Assembly: GCA_019649035.1 (NCBI GenBank)
Contig: BMAT01014017.1
Coordinates: 194,770-222,786 of the forward strand
Direction of reading: 5' to 3'
Source of the DNA: Elysia marginata
Lineage: Eukaryota; Mollusca; Gastropoda; Plakobranchidae
Length of the DNA stretch: 28,017 nucleotides
Shown in pieces: positions 1 through 9,084 of the stretch. A model generated the notes under the pieces. The model was not told the DNA's origin and searched no databases. It was given only the letters and a program-made list of their open reading frames with translations. The position numbers and the translations under genes were made by a program. Each line of letters opens with the position of its first letter. Position 1 is the first letter of the stretch.

Positions 1-83
1 AGTGTCTACTGATTTCAATTTCTCATTTACTAAGCTGTTTGTTTTTGTGTGGGCCTCGTCTGACTGCAACTTTTTCATGTTGA

Positions 84-992
84 TCACTCTTTTTCTGCTT
101 GTCTTATTTGCTTTTGCTTTATTTTTATCACTTGTCTCTTTTGTTTTTGGGTTCTAGTAGTTATGATAGGTCTATGATCCGTGTCTAGTTCAGCGTTAGG
201 GATCACTCGTGTATCACGTAAAGTACTTATCATTTTAGTTCTTACAAGTACAAAGTCTATTTGAGAGCACACATCTAAGTTGTTCCACTTGTACCAGGTG
301 GTGATCTGGCTTTGCCTGTGTTGGAAAAGGGTGTTTGCGATCACCAACTCGTGCTCTGCACACAACTCTAGAATCAGATTGCCGTTGTAGTTGCATGTAC
401 CTGTGTTGTCACTGAAAGGGCCAAGGTGTTTGGTCCATGGGTCTCTCCTCTGTCCAACTTTGCCATTGAAATCTCCCATAACCGTTAGTTCTTCATTGTC
501 AGGGATGTTGTTGATGGTGTCAGAGATTGTTTCAAAGAATTTGTCTTTCTCCTCGTCCGAGTATGAATCATTACACGGAGCATAGATTTGAACATAATTT
601 ATGATTTTTTGGGTTTGGCGTAGTTTTATGAGTATAATTCTTTCTGATATTTGTTGGGTGTCTAGCAAGTTCTTCGCAGTTTCTGGGTGTAACAAGAAAC
701 CTACTCCGTGTTTTGCATGTTCTTTCTGATCTACACCACTCCATATATACACGTAATCTGAGTGCACCCTCTTAGTGTCTTTCTTTTTCGTTCTAGTATC
801 TGCCATTCCCAGAACTTTGATCTTCCTTTTTTCCATGAAGTTTACTAGTTCTGGTGTTTTATCTCCTAGTCCACAAATATTCCAAGTTCCACTTAAGTCG
901 CTAGTCCTTTCTCGAAGTCCTTTGTGTATTCCAGTCCGCTCTCCGTAAGTGTCAGTCCGTTTACATCTCCTTTTTGTGTCTTGAGCGGTTTT
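84..992 (-). pseudogene. LINE endonuclease domain (exonuclease-endonuclease-phosphatase fold), frameshifted at its end
   Basis: This is the endonuclease that would nick target DNA for target-primed reverse transcription. The frame is open from 992, although the first long ATG is at 836. The 52 codons before that ATG carry the family's TWN motif (TWNICGLGD), so the domain starts upstream of it. Going on in order, I see GMADTR where the family has G-x-x-E-T-R, then QIYAPCND, GDFNGKVG, an ELCAEHELVIANTLF segment, SQIDFVLV and DTDHRPI. The Asn, Asp-x-Asn and Asp-His residues of the active site are therefore present. The metal-binding Glu is Asp. The frame stops at 84-86, and a related frame starting MKKLQSDEAH opens a few bases on. 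This suggests one frameshift, so the copy is probably inactive. The identification is firm; the clade is less so. Confidence 0.85.
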
Positions 993-999
993 TTATCCT

Positions 1000-1052
1000 C
1001 TGCTGGCTTGCTAGGCCCGTCGCAGATTCACCAGTGCCCTGTTAGCCAGCAG
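1000..1052 (-). repeat. Stem-loop in LINE leader
   Basis: A perfect 9-bp inverted repeat, CTGCTGGCT at 1000-1008 and AGCCAGCAG at 1044-1052, encloses a 35-nt loop just upstream of the endonuclease frame. In the element's RNA it would form a hairpin in the 5' leader. The function is unknown. Confidence 0.6.
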
Positions 1053-1055
1053 CTT

Positions 1056-3069
1056 TTAAAACAGTTCTAAAAATGTTCCCCAAATTAATGTTAGACACAA
1101 GAGAACTCTTAAAATGGTAGTCGAAAGGCAAGTGGACCATTTGTGCATTGTCTTCGAGAGCTTGGAAAGTTCCCATCGTCTCTTAATCCCAGGAAAGTTT
1201 TGTATCAAACAGTGAAACATAAGCCAGCTTCACATCTATAATAAAGATCAATTGTTATAAAATTATGAAGTAAGCCATCATGTCGTTTCCTAACTTAAAA
1301 ATTAACATTTTATTCCATAAACAACTGCCTTCATTTGAAATGAAATAAAAGCAGAGGTTTAGTTAAAAAGCCTACGGCCTAATCATAATATGAATGTGTT
1401 TTTTACAATCACTAAATTTTAGACTTGTGATTAAAGTGAGACCACAGCTGTAAAATATCATGAAGTAAACACACGCCCTTAAAAGAGTAACTAGATCTAC
1501 TCGTAGTTTAAAAGATATTAAAAAGAAACATTGAAAAACTATAAAAGTATCCGTTTAAATGCAAAGAAGGAGTGAACTTTACATTAAGAAATGAATAAAA
1601 CGAAACACATAATTTCCTGCCGTGAAACAATAATTATTGTATAGTTTTCGAGGATTTCGCCAACGTCTCACCGAGGTGCGACCTTTCTGTACTCGAAGTA
1701 AAGAGGCAGTTAATTTCAACACCACCTTTCAGTGGGAAAAAATTAATTAGACTTATTTAATTTCATAAAATATAAGAGTGAAGTGAAGTAATATATCACA
1801 GCTAAATAACTTATGTCCTTGTATTCTTACTTCTTTGCTAAACCAGAGACCCCTCCTCTACCATCCCTTCCCCCGGTCATTGTTCCAAATATACAAACCC
1901 TTATAAATAACACAAACACACACACCACCACACATAATATCCATGCCATTAAGGTAGACTCACGTTTCCTATCGTATTGCAACTTTTTTTATCCGACAGT
2001 GCGTCTGTTTAGATTTTGTTATGTCCTGTCTGTCTGCCCTTCTTGCTGTACGTGTATGTGTCTGTCTGTCTGTTACTTCTACTTTCATATCTTGTAAATT
2101 ATTTTTGAATCACTCTATTCTATCTAATGGTATATTCTACGTGTCCGCCTCTCTTTCATAAATAATAAATTTCATCTCAATGAAGGACCTCCCTACCCCG
2201 CTATTATCTTTGTTCTTTACTTCTGTACACACTCTCCTTATTCAACCCCAGTAATCGGAATGATGGAAAATTTGTATAAAAAGGAAACTAAATCCTTCTA
2301 TTCTCCGGAGTTCTATACGAATCGCTATATCTTCATTACAACAATCCCCAACATTCCCATCTGGTCACAATGAATAATTCATTTCACTACCCACCGCTTG
2401 TAATTAAGGCCTTTAGTCCTCTATAGCAGCGACTGACAAAGTTGCACAAACCAATGCTGAATGTCGGCCGATCGAAGCTGATGAGTTATTCTATTATTCA
2501 AGAGTTTAGCTAATGGAGACATTAAAAAAGTTAATGAGGTTGTGGTAATATGTGTTTAAAGAGAGATGGTAACTTCAATGCTTACTTAAGGAGACTGGCT
2601 AAAACTTTATTCACTAGGAAATTTATCTTTAGTTGCATTTTGTATGTAAAAAGCCTTTAATTAAAATCCTTTAATTGGCTTAGATATTTTGTAACAGGTT
2701 TGACTATATTTTAAAGAAAAATTTTCACTTGGTAAAAAGGGGGCCAGGGGCGCTAGTAAAAGCTAAAGATTCCTTTGGTCTTTCAGTATTGATCCAAAAC
2801 ATACTCCCCCCCCCCTCTGACGACAAAATAATGCGGCCTCTAATCTTTGAAAAAATATGCGTAAATTAAAAACAGTTAATTATCAAAGTTGTTACACACA
2901 GCCCTGTTTTTATCTTTTCCCTCGTAAAATTAACCTTAATCATAATCTTCATTTTGCGTCAGCGAACATTAGTTTCGTGACCTCCTTTCTCTTCTTACTC
3001 CTAATCATCCGTACGTCACCAAAACCAACGTCAAACTTTCTTTATTTCCATGTTTTGTCGCTAACTTTC
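1056..3069. other. AT-rich non-coding DNA
   Basis: I see no gene here. The open frame at 1813-2097 is Thr/His/Cys-rich and overlaps CACA and TCTG runs (about 1914-1936 and 2028-2077), so it is not treated as coding. A run of ten C lies at 2806-2815. No recognisable transposon remnant was found. Confidence 0.6.

Positions 3070-3134
<65 letters not shown>
3070..3134. repeat. (TCA)n microsatellite
   Basis: About 21 uninterrupted TCA units are followed to about 3190 by a degenerate continuation (TCATAATCATGTTCATCACC and similar). The poly-Ser, poly-Asp and poly-Met frames over it are artefacts of the repeat. Confidence 0.95.
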
Positions 3135-3136
<2 letters not shown>

Positions 3137-4283
3137 CATAATCATGTTCATCACCATCCTCATCATTGTGGTCATCTTTATCACCAACATATTTATCAAT
3201 CGCATTGCCATCAGCAACACCACCATCGGTAGCAATAGTGGTAGCATGAAGAAGTGTGGCAAGTTTGAACTGCTGCCTATGCAGAGTCATAATTTTTCGG
3301 CAATTTCAATTTCTCTTTGTCAAAGGCCTACTCAGTTTATTACAAAAAATAATATGTAAATCCAAATCTCACAGCACGAAATTACAAGCTGTCGGTTTGT
3401 AAAGCGGAAGTAAAGCCTAATTTTCTTTAACATGATGAAGTCCTGTATTTTCAAAGACATGGGCTTATCTTGTTCCACCTGAATGGAATAGTTCGTTTTT
3501 TGTAAATTGTCAGCTATATTTTTTTCAACGCAATTATACTTGGGCATTTATAAATGCGCATTCCTATCCTGTTCAGCTAAAAAACCCCAGCACTATTTTC
3601 TGCTGCCTAATATATAGTCAGGTCTCCATGAGTTACATAACTCATGTCTAGGCGTATCCTATTCAGCGTGATTTTTTTAATGATATAACTCAGAACAAAG
3701 TGCGGAAGTGATAAACAAGTAGGTTTATTTTCCTTAACCTGATGTACATCGGTATTGCGTTATTCTTCAGGCTAATTCATGAGAGTGTTTCGTCGTTGTG
3801 AAATTTCTATTGCTCATTCAGATGAAGACGATCAGAGTAAGCGCTAATTAAAATCACACGAAAATAACACTGCAAAACCCATTCTACATCATTCTTTATA
3901 GATTTAATTGAAATCCCTCAATCAACTATAGTCCAGAAAAGTCCAGACACCACTTCCGTAGTAAAACTGTTTTTTTCCTTTTTTCCCTCACGACCAGCCT
4001 TTGGTGCTAAGCAATGTCGTTGGTCTCTTTCACTACCTTTTAAAATACTTCGCAGATGAATAAAAATCAATTGCTTGAGGTAGACATCATAATAAATCCG
4101 GTCACATCTCGACTTTTAATCATTCTGAAGGAATAAAAAAAAAATTACAGGTGTGACTTTACCCGGTGTGGCGAAGGTCAGACACAAAACACTGGGCCAT
4201 GCTGAGTCACATAGGCAAAGTCTACTTTGTTTCGCACCATCCGCCATGTAACTAGCTAGCTATGTAGTTCCTGCCATTTAGTA
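3135..4283. other. AT-rich non-coding DNA with small repeats
   Basis: No gene was recognised. Two diverged copies of a GCGGAAGT...TTAACnTGATG block occur at 3404-3437 and 3702-3744, and a 20-bp palindrome sits between them. Positions 4155-4260 are slightly richer in GC and may belong to the 5' side of the LINE that follows, but I could not show that. Confidence 0.5.
3627..3646. repeat. 20-bp palindrome with 2-nt centre
   Basis: CATGAGTTACATAACTCATG has perfect 9-bp arms around CA. The flanks do not extend the symmetry. It could bind a dimeric factor or be chance. Confidence 0.6.
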
Positions 4284-5050
4284 ATGCTTACACCTTGGAT
4301 TTCAACGAAGAGCTTAAAGCAATTAAGAAAATCTGCTCTCAAGGCCGAGGGCAGTGTATTAGAAATCACTACAGAATCAGAGTTTAGGAAGATACGGCCA
4401 GGTAAAGCTATGGGCCCGGATAGGGTATCTGGACGAATTCTTAAGGAATGTTGTCAGCAACTCTCACCAATATTCACACATATCTTCAATCTTTCACTAA
4501 AATTGCATACCATCCCAGCAGTCCGGAAGAAATCAGAGATAGTTCCAGTACCGTACCTAAGAAAAAATCTGCCACAAATCTAAACGACTTTAAACCAGTA
4601 GCAATGACATCTGTCCCCTTTAAATGTTAGCGTATTGTTTTGAGAAATTTACTTAAAGGATGTGAAAACAAATTAGATGCTATGCAATTCACACATAGGC
4701 AGAGCCAGAGGGTAGATGATGCTCTTCTCGTATTTATCAACAGCATCACGAAACATCTAGACCTAACTAAGACATATGCAAGGGTTCCTTTCATCGATTT
4801 TTCATCTGCTTCCAATACAATTCAACCCCGCTTCTTTGTGGAAAAACTGAATTGATTGTATATCAAATTGTCTACGGAATTTCAATGTAATTTTGAATTC
4901 CTGACTATTTACGTAAGTAAATTAATATTAAAAAATGAAGAACATCCACTACATTTAGAATTTTCATTTTCATCCGGTAGCGAAAGAACTATTCAACCAA
5001 GGCCAGAACGGATCGCTATAGAAATTCATTTGTTCCCTCAGCCTTTGTAG
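4284..5050 (+). pseudogene. Broken reverse transcriptase of copy A
   Basis: RT motifs appear in order. GKAMGPDRVSG at about 4405-4435 corresponds to the family's K-x-x-GPDGVSG. HIFNLSL is followed by a pro-rich IVPVPKKK stretch and then NDFKPVAMTS at about 4583-4615. After THRQSQRVDDAL and TYARVPFIDFSSASNTIQP comes the first catalytic Asp at 4796-4798. The frame shifts once near 4540-4560, is interrupted by TAG at about 4628 and by TGA at 4853-4855. After that the frame reads EEHPLHLEF...IHLFPQPL (about 4943-5047), which matches the extreme C-terminus of this LINE protein class. The G-x-PQG, F/Y-ADD and thumb motifs between them are missing, so several hundred bases have been deleted. It cannot encode an active enzyme. 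Confidence 0.8.
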
Positions 5051-5323
5051 TTCTTAGGTCATCTTAATATTTCAAGTTTTGTATAACTTTGTGGCTAATT
5101 GCCTTCAACCGTATTATCATAAGAAATTTTGCTTGAAACATAGGCATTATAAATATGAAATATTATGTTTGCATAAATGTTTGTTTCTCAATATTATGGA
5201 ATATGTTTGTATTCGGTGTATGTTTATTTCTCGTTAATACATTTTTGTTTTTCCCTCAATGTAAAAGCATGTCCAATATAACTTTCTCAAACTGGGACAA
5301 TAAAGACTGATCATATCTTATCC
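4284..5323 (+). mobile_element. CR1/L2-like LINE, 5'-truncated and internally deleted (copy A)
   Basis: The segment begins inside the linker before the reverse transcriptase, runs through the early RT motifs, jumps to the protein C-terminus, and ends with a 3' untranslated region. The last bases read GGGACAATAAAGACTGATCATATCTTATCC. This is the short AATAAAG plus TTATC-type ending typical of CR1/L2/Rex1-like LINEs, and there is no poly(A). It lies in the same orientation as the copy at 11541-12794, whose 3' end is very similar, so the two are related families or old copies of one family. The 5' end at 4284 is approximate. Confidence 0.8.
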
Positions 5324-5482
5324 TAAAATGACGTGCGACTTGTGCAGACTATGATCTCAAGAATATTAATAGCAATAACAACTAAATTATTAAAAACCAA
5401 AAAAAAAGATGGCTTAGAAAGCAAAAAAAAAACAAACACATTTACGAAACAGAATCACTTGTTGATTCACTTAAAAGTCCTT
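5324..5482. other. A-rich non-coding spacer
   Basis: A-rich sequence follows the LINE 3' end. The short plus-strand frame at 5333-5539 is Lys/Thr-rich because of A runs and is not considered a gene. Confidence 0.5.
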
Positions 5483-5665
5483 TTATGGAGCCCCATTTTC
5501 GAGGCTCAAATAAACACGCCGCACACAAACAGCACGTAGAGACTTTAAGTCAGAACTCCTGGGAACGTGCGTCCTGTGATTTAATATCGTGGACTCACCG
5601 CTTGAGGACTGGTTCTCGTTAGGTGACAGGTCTTGAGAGCTTCCCGACCTTACTGGACACGTAAA
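5483..5665 (-). other. Exon-like minus-strand open frame, unidentified
   Basis: Sixty codons without a stop run on the minus strand through a GC-richer islet. They include SGSSQDLSPNENQSSSG, and the frame ends ...SLENGAP then TAA at 5483-5485. A possible acceptor (GTGTCCAG, AG at 5653-5654) lies at the upstream end, and a consensus GTGAGT donor lies inside at 5598-5593. If both are used, the exon is only 54 bp (5599-5652). The frame has no ATG near its start. I do not recognise the peptide. An open frame this short can occur by chance, so this is only a candidate. Confidence 0.15.
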
Positions 5666-5736
5666 TCATCCGTTCACTCTGGTCACTGCTTTACCAGCAG
5701 TTAATGTACTTGCCTGCTATGCTGACCATTTACGTG
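5658..5736. repeat. Nested inverted repeats
   Basis: CACGTAAAT (5658-5666) is matched by ATTTACGTG (5728-5736). Inside the loop, CTGGT and ACCAG around 5680-5698 form a second small hairpin. It could be a palindromic element remnant or chance. Confidence 0.35.
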
Positions 5737-5762
5737 ACTTAAAAAGACGCACGGTAGAGAGG

Positions 5763-5776
5763 GGGTCAAGAGGTCA
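5763..5776 (+). promoter_or_regulatory. Possible nuclear-receptor DR2 site
   Basis: GGGTCA-AG-AGGTCA consists of two consensus nuclear-receptor half-sites in direct orientation with a 2-bp gap, the DR2 arrangement known for RXR heterodimers. No promoter is evident nearby, so function is not shown. Confidence 0.2.
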
Positions 5777-7622
5777 TTTCCTAAAAACTATGTAAATAAT
5801 GCGCATTATCTTCAAAATCTCCCATTTGTGAGGATCAAAGTTCCTTGTAAAAAAATTATAGAACTACAGTGTTAGATAATTCTCTAAGTCGGTTGAACCA
5901 AGTTCAAGGAGAAAAAACTTTGTAATTTTTACAACGCTTGAAACACATTTAAGGTATAAATAGAAATAACAAAAATGCTTAATCCAAGCACAAAAAGAAA
6001 AAAAATCTACGAAGAAAGCAGCGTTACTATAAAAAAGAAGCAATAAAGTCTATACAACCAAATTAATATTTGAAGATTGAATCAGAAATAAGTTCCCCGC
6101 GGTATTGTCTATAACTTCTATTGATTTGTTCTATTCTAATAAGCGTTTGATACACTATTGCCTTTTCCTCTCCCAGCTAAATATAAAAGTCTTTAAGCTC
6201 TATGGCTCTCCAGGACTCTATTGACTATCCTTTGCAAACCCCTCCCTCACCCTTCCCTTTGCTGTAAAAAAGTTAAGGTCTTCCTTACTCCTCCTATGTC
6301 GAATTTAGCTTGGTTAACCCAATTGTCCGCTCATCAGCTGCAGTAAAAGCCCCCAAACTAGCTTGATTAGAGAAAGAGACTAATGGGTACAGTAGGTGGT
6401 CAGACACAGCCGCACACATGCCGAACTTAGGCCAGGTAGTCCACAGACACACTGAGAGTCTAACGAGAGTTATTGCAATTGCTGCTCTAACAACAAGACA
6501 AAGATTTGATCGTGGCGCAACAATGTCCAGGTGGACGTCAGTCTAGAACAATAGATTCATGATTCAGTGGCTTGTGGTGATTTCAGTTTTGTCTCGTCTG
6601 ATACTGCAGATGTTAAAAAATAGCATGAAGTTATCAACAATTGGTGAAAAGCTCTTACAACTTTTCTTGCGTCTTAAATGTAGAGAAAAAGAGAAATGAA
6701 TCTAATTCTAAAACACGTTTTCTCAAACTAGAAGTAGGTGACAACATAAGGTAAAACCAATACAGTTCAAGCTCTCCACTTCACCACAAGATATCCTCAA
6801 CAGCACTAAGTGAAAGAAAAAAAACATACAAAATTCAACATCGTATAGAAAATGCTATAACATGCCCAACCTTACTTGACAAAAAAAACCCCCACAAAAC
6901 AATGCAATTTTTGCCGTCTAAAAAGTTCCTTATATTAACTTAAAATTGATTGTGAACAAGAGAAAGGAAATTCTGAGCTAGCACATGCACCGAAGAAAAC
7001 ATCTACCGGAAAAGCTTAACGGCATTGGAAGGAAGTAGGAAACCACCTTGCCTGAAGAGAGCATGAGGCTCGAAACAAATTTTTATGTCCTTCAAATAAG
7101 TCGATTTAAACATATTTATTTATATAATGAGAGAAGGGTAAGAAAAAGAGGAAGAAATACAAATGAGCTACGGATGCCTTATTATCCAAAGCTACTTTAA
7201 GAATCCAAAAATCATATTTTATTCTTTCTAATGTTTTTTTAACGGAAGCCATTCTTTGTGCATCGTGTACAGAACAAATATTTCAAAATATAATGCATGT
7301 GTGAAATTTAGTTTTTTTCTGTGTTGTTCCTTGCTTTCATTTGTTGTTGAACATTTTGATGCACATGTGCTTTAATTGACTATCGAGTACAACATTTGCA
7401 CGAGTACTATCTTTCCCTTTTCCTTGCAAACGAGACTTTGGAATGGCGGTTTTATTAGCTAATAAATATACGACCGTAAAATATGTCGAGAGTGACAAAG
7501 CATACAACACGTTGTTTTTTTTGCAATTATTTTAACGAAAAATGCATGTCTTAAACAATAATATACCACCTGTGTGATTTCATACTAAGCCTACATAAAA
7601 CAAACACACACACGTCAATTAC
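5777..7622. other. AT-rich non-coding DNA
   Basis: I see no gene, RNA gene or transposon protein here. The stretch has many A and T runs, for example 5995-6005 and 6820-6832, and CACACA at about 7603-7612. It may be intronic or intergenic. Confidence 0.5.
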
Positions 7623-7794
7623 CTGTATTCCAATTCGTGCCATTAGTGTCTGGATTTAGAACATTGGCGTTTGGCAGCCCCTGATTGGGCCGATCATCGA
7701 GCCTCCACAACAGACGTAGAGTTTTGGACTGTGGTCTGCTACGAGGTCGCCGGAGCACAGGCCAAACTGTTGGGCATGACAACATTTTCACAGT
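7623..7794 (-). CDS. Candidate host internal exon (57 codons), unidentified
   Basis: A GC-rich islet in AT-rich surroundings carries an open minus-strand frame bounded by splice-like signals. A CATAACAG acceptor (AG at 7796-7795) precedes it, and the donor CAG|GTAATT has GT at 7622-7621. The implied exon is 172 bp, entering in phase 0 and leaving in phase 1, an ordinary internal exon size. The frame has a TAA just outside the acceptor and a TGA just past the donor. It reads KMLSCPTVWPVLRRPRSR, then a basic/Leu-rich part (LRLLWRLDDRPNQG) and an Asn-rich end (NVLNPDTNGTNWN). I know no family for it. It could instead be a fragment of a SINE or other repeat body, since the MITE-like element begins only about 110 bp away. 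The opposite-strand frame at 7685-7876 looks less coding-like. Confidence 0.25.
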
Positions 7795-7902
7795 CTGTTA
7801 TGAGTTTATGTTCAGAGGGTCAAACAGAATAGATCTAGTCATTCTACCTTGTCCTAGCCTGATGCAACTCAAATGAGATAAGATTGATCAATAGAACGCG
7901 TC

Positions 7903-8124
7903 AGCCCGTTTCACATGGCGCGTATCGTGTACGGAAGACTCTACACGGGCTCTAAACCGGAGACTTTAAACCAAATTCAGTCTCTGTATATCACAATCAA
8001 TTCACATACAATTTACATACATCCGTTTCACATGGGAACGCACCATGTAAAAGCCAAAACGGATCACCGGTCAAGAGCTGGTCCGGAGTCCTCCGGGCAT
8101 GATACACTTCATGTGAAAGCGGCT
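7903..8124. mobile_element. MITE-like palindromic element
   Basis: The ends are near-perfect 15-bp terminal inverted repeats: AGCCCGTTTCACATG at 7903-7917 and CATGTGAAAGCGGCT at 8110-8124, differing at two positions. A second copy of CCGTTTCACATGG lies inside at 8023-8035. It is itself half of an inner hairpin, ATCCGTTT at 8021-8028 against AAACGGAT at 8057-8064, with CATGG/CCATG nested within. Small size, no coding capacity and TIRs fit a miniature inverted-repeat transposable element of a cut-and-paste superfamily. I could not find a clear target-site duplication, so the exact ends and superfamily are open. The frame at 7915-8166 is treated as a by-product. Confidence 0.55.
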
Positions 8125-8224
8125 ACTGCAGTTTTCCGATGGTCTGAAATCTTCACTGCGTCCTAAAAAATATGGACTATAGTTTTCCACCGCCGAAGGC
8201 AGTCTCAAAATAAGTCAATAGGTC

Positions 8225-8502
8225 TTTCCCCCAGCAGGCCAATTCACACCAAAGCAAGATCAACTCATATTTCAGAGCATTACAGCACGGTTGCTTCTTT
8301 GGCGCTAAAGTACCTACATTCTACAAATTTCAAGCACTGCCTATAGCCAGTACCCATTTTGCAGGTCGTGGACTGAGAAAAGAGTGGACAAATTGCTCTT
8401 CTAAGGCCGCTACAACATGTTTCATGGTTATGAATTAAACCCGCGACTGCCGGATCACAAGTCCGACGCGCTAACCACTGAGCCACGCTGCACCAGGGCC
8501 TG
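8225..8502 (-). mobile_element. tRNA-derived SINE
   Basis: On the minus strand the head reads like a tRNA gene. The pol III A box is TGGCTCAGTGG (8485-8475), followed by TTAGCGCG, an anticodon-arm-like CGGACTTGTGATCCG, and a B box GGTTTAATTC (8441-8432). This is one step decayed from GGTTCGANTC. After the head comes a non-tRNA body that includes GTCCACGACCTGCAAAATGG, reminiscent of central domains shared by many animal SINEs. The left boundary near 8225 is estimated. The broken B box suggests an old, silent copy. It is not a functional tRNA, because the arms do not all pair. Confidence 0.7.
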
Positions 8503-8549
8503 TAATAACCGTATTAATTTGTGGCTTTCGCCGATGGTTGAGAGAAGTA

Positions 8550-8582
8550 ACACCACGTGCGCGCAAAACGCATGCGCAGTAA
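8550..8582. promoter_or_regulatory. CpG-rich motif cluster (E-box plus NRF1-like)
   Basis: CACGTG at 8554-8559, GCGCGC, and CGCATGCGCA at 8569-8578, close to the NRF1 palindrome, fall within 30 bp of otherwise AT-rich DNA. Such clusters mark metazoan promoters. No convincing first exon follows: the ATG at about 8610 opens only 17 codons. Confidence 0.25.
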
Positions 8583-8599
8583 GGTCCCTCGATGAAGTA

Positions 8600-9084
8600 A
8601 AAGTTTAGGATGGAGAAAAATCATAACAGCGTCTCGTCTTTAATATTTCTCGCTCCCTCTTGATGATGCTTTTTCATTTCATATTCTCTCTATCTCTCTC
8701 TCATTAAATCATCTCCCCATCTAATATCTAAACATTTTGGAGCTCCACAGAGCTTTTATCTCTTTAAGGATTTCTTACCATTTTCTTCATTTTCATATTT
8801 GCCTTAAATTAGCTTTGAATATGATAATGAGACTAAGGTTAAGAAAAGATAAGCCTTAAATATATGCATGCTTTTTAAATTTAAATCTTAAATTCTTTGT
8901 TTAGGGTCGATACATATCTCAAGGCTCTATGCATCAGATAAAAAACGAATCTCTCAATGACCGCGAAAAACAAACACCGTTCTACTCAACCCATGAACTC
9001 TAGATGAATGATTTACTTTTCTAATTTATTCACCATAACTGTTACACAGGATTGATTGAAGGGTATTTTTACAAGCCCAATTCC
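8600..9084. other. AT-rich non-coding DNA
   Basis: No gene was seen. A short CTCT-rich tract lies at about 8684-8702. Confidence 0.5.

Larger units (their letters stand above)
1..1055 (-). mobile_element. RTE-like non-LTR retrotransposon, 5' part, continuing past the left edge
   Basis: Read on the minus strand, this segment has a structured leader (about 993-1055), then an apurinic-type endonuclease ORF (992 to 84). After that comes an open frame from an ATG at about 78 that continues to base 1. RTE/BovB-type LINEs encode endonuclease followed by reverse transcriptase, so the RT should lie left of the window. The protein resembles the endonuclease copies often labelled craniofacial development protein 2-like in animal genomes. 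The right-hand boundary is inferred from where the leader stem-loop ends. I saw no target-site duplication. RTE is the best family fit, but other endonuclease-bearing LINE clades are possible. Confidence 0.85.

Noticed and set aside
3005-3290. Poly-Met and poly-Asp minus frames and the poly-Ser plus frame
   Set aside because: Produced by the (TCA)n microsatellite; the flanks show no coding signal.
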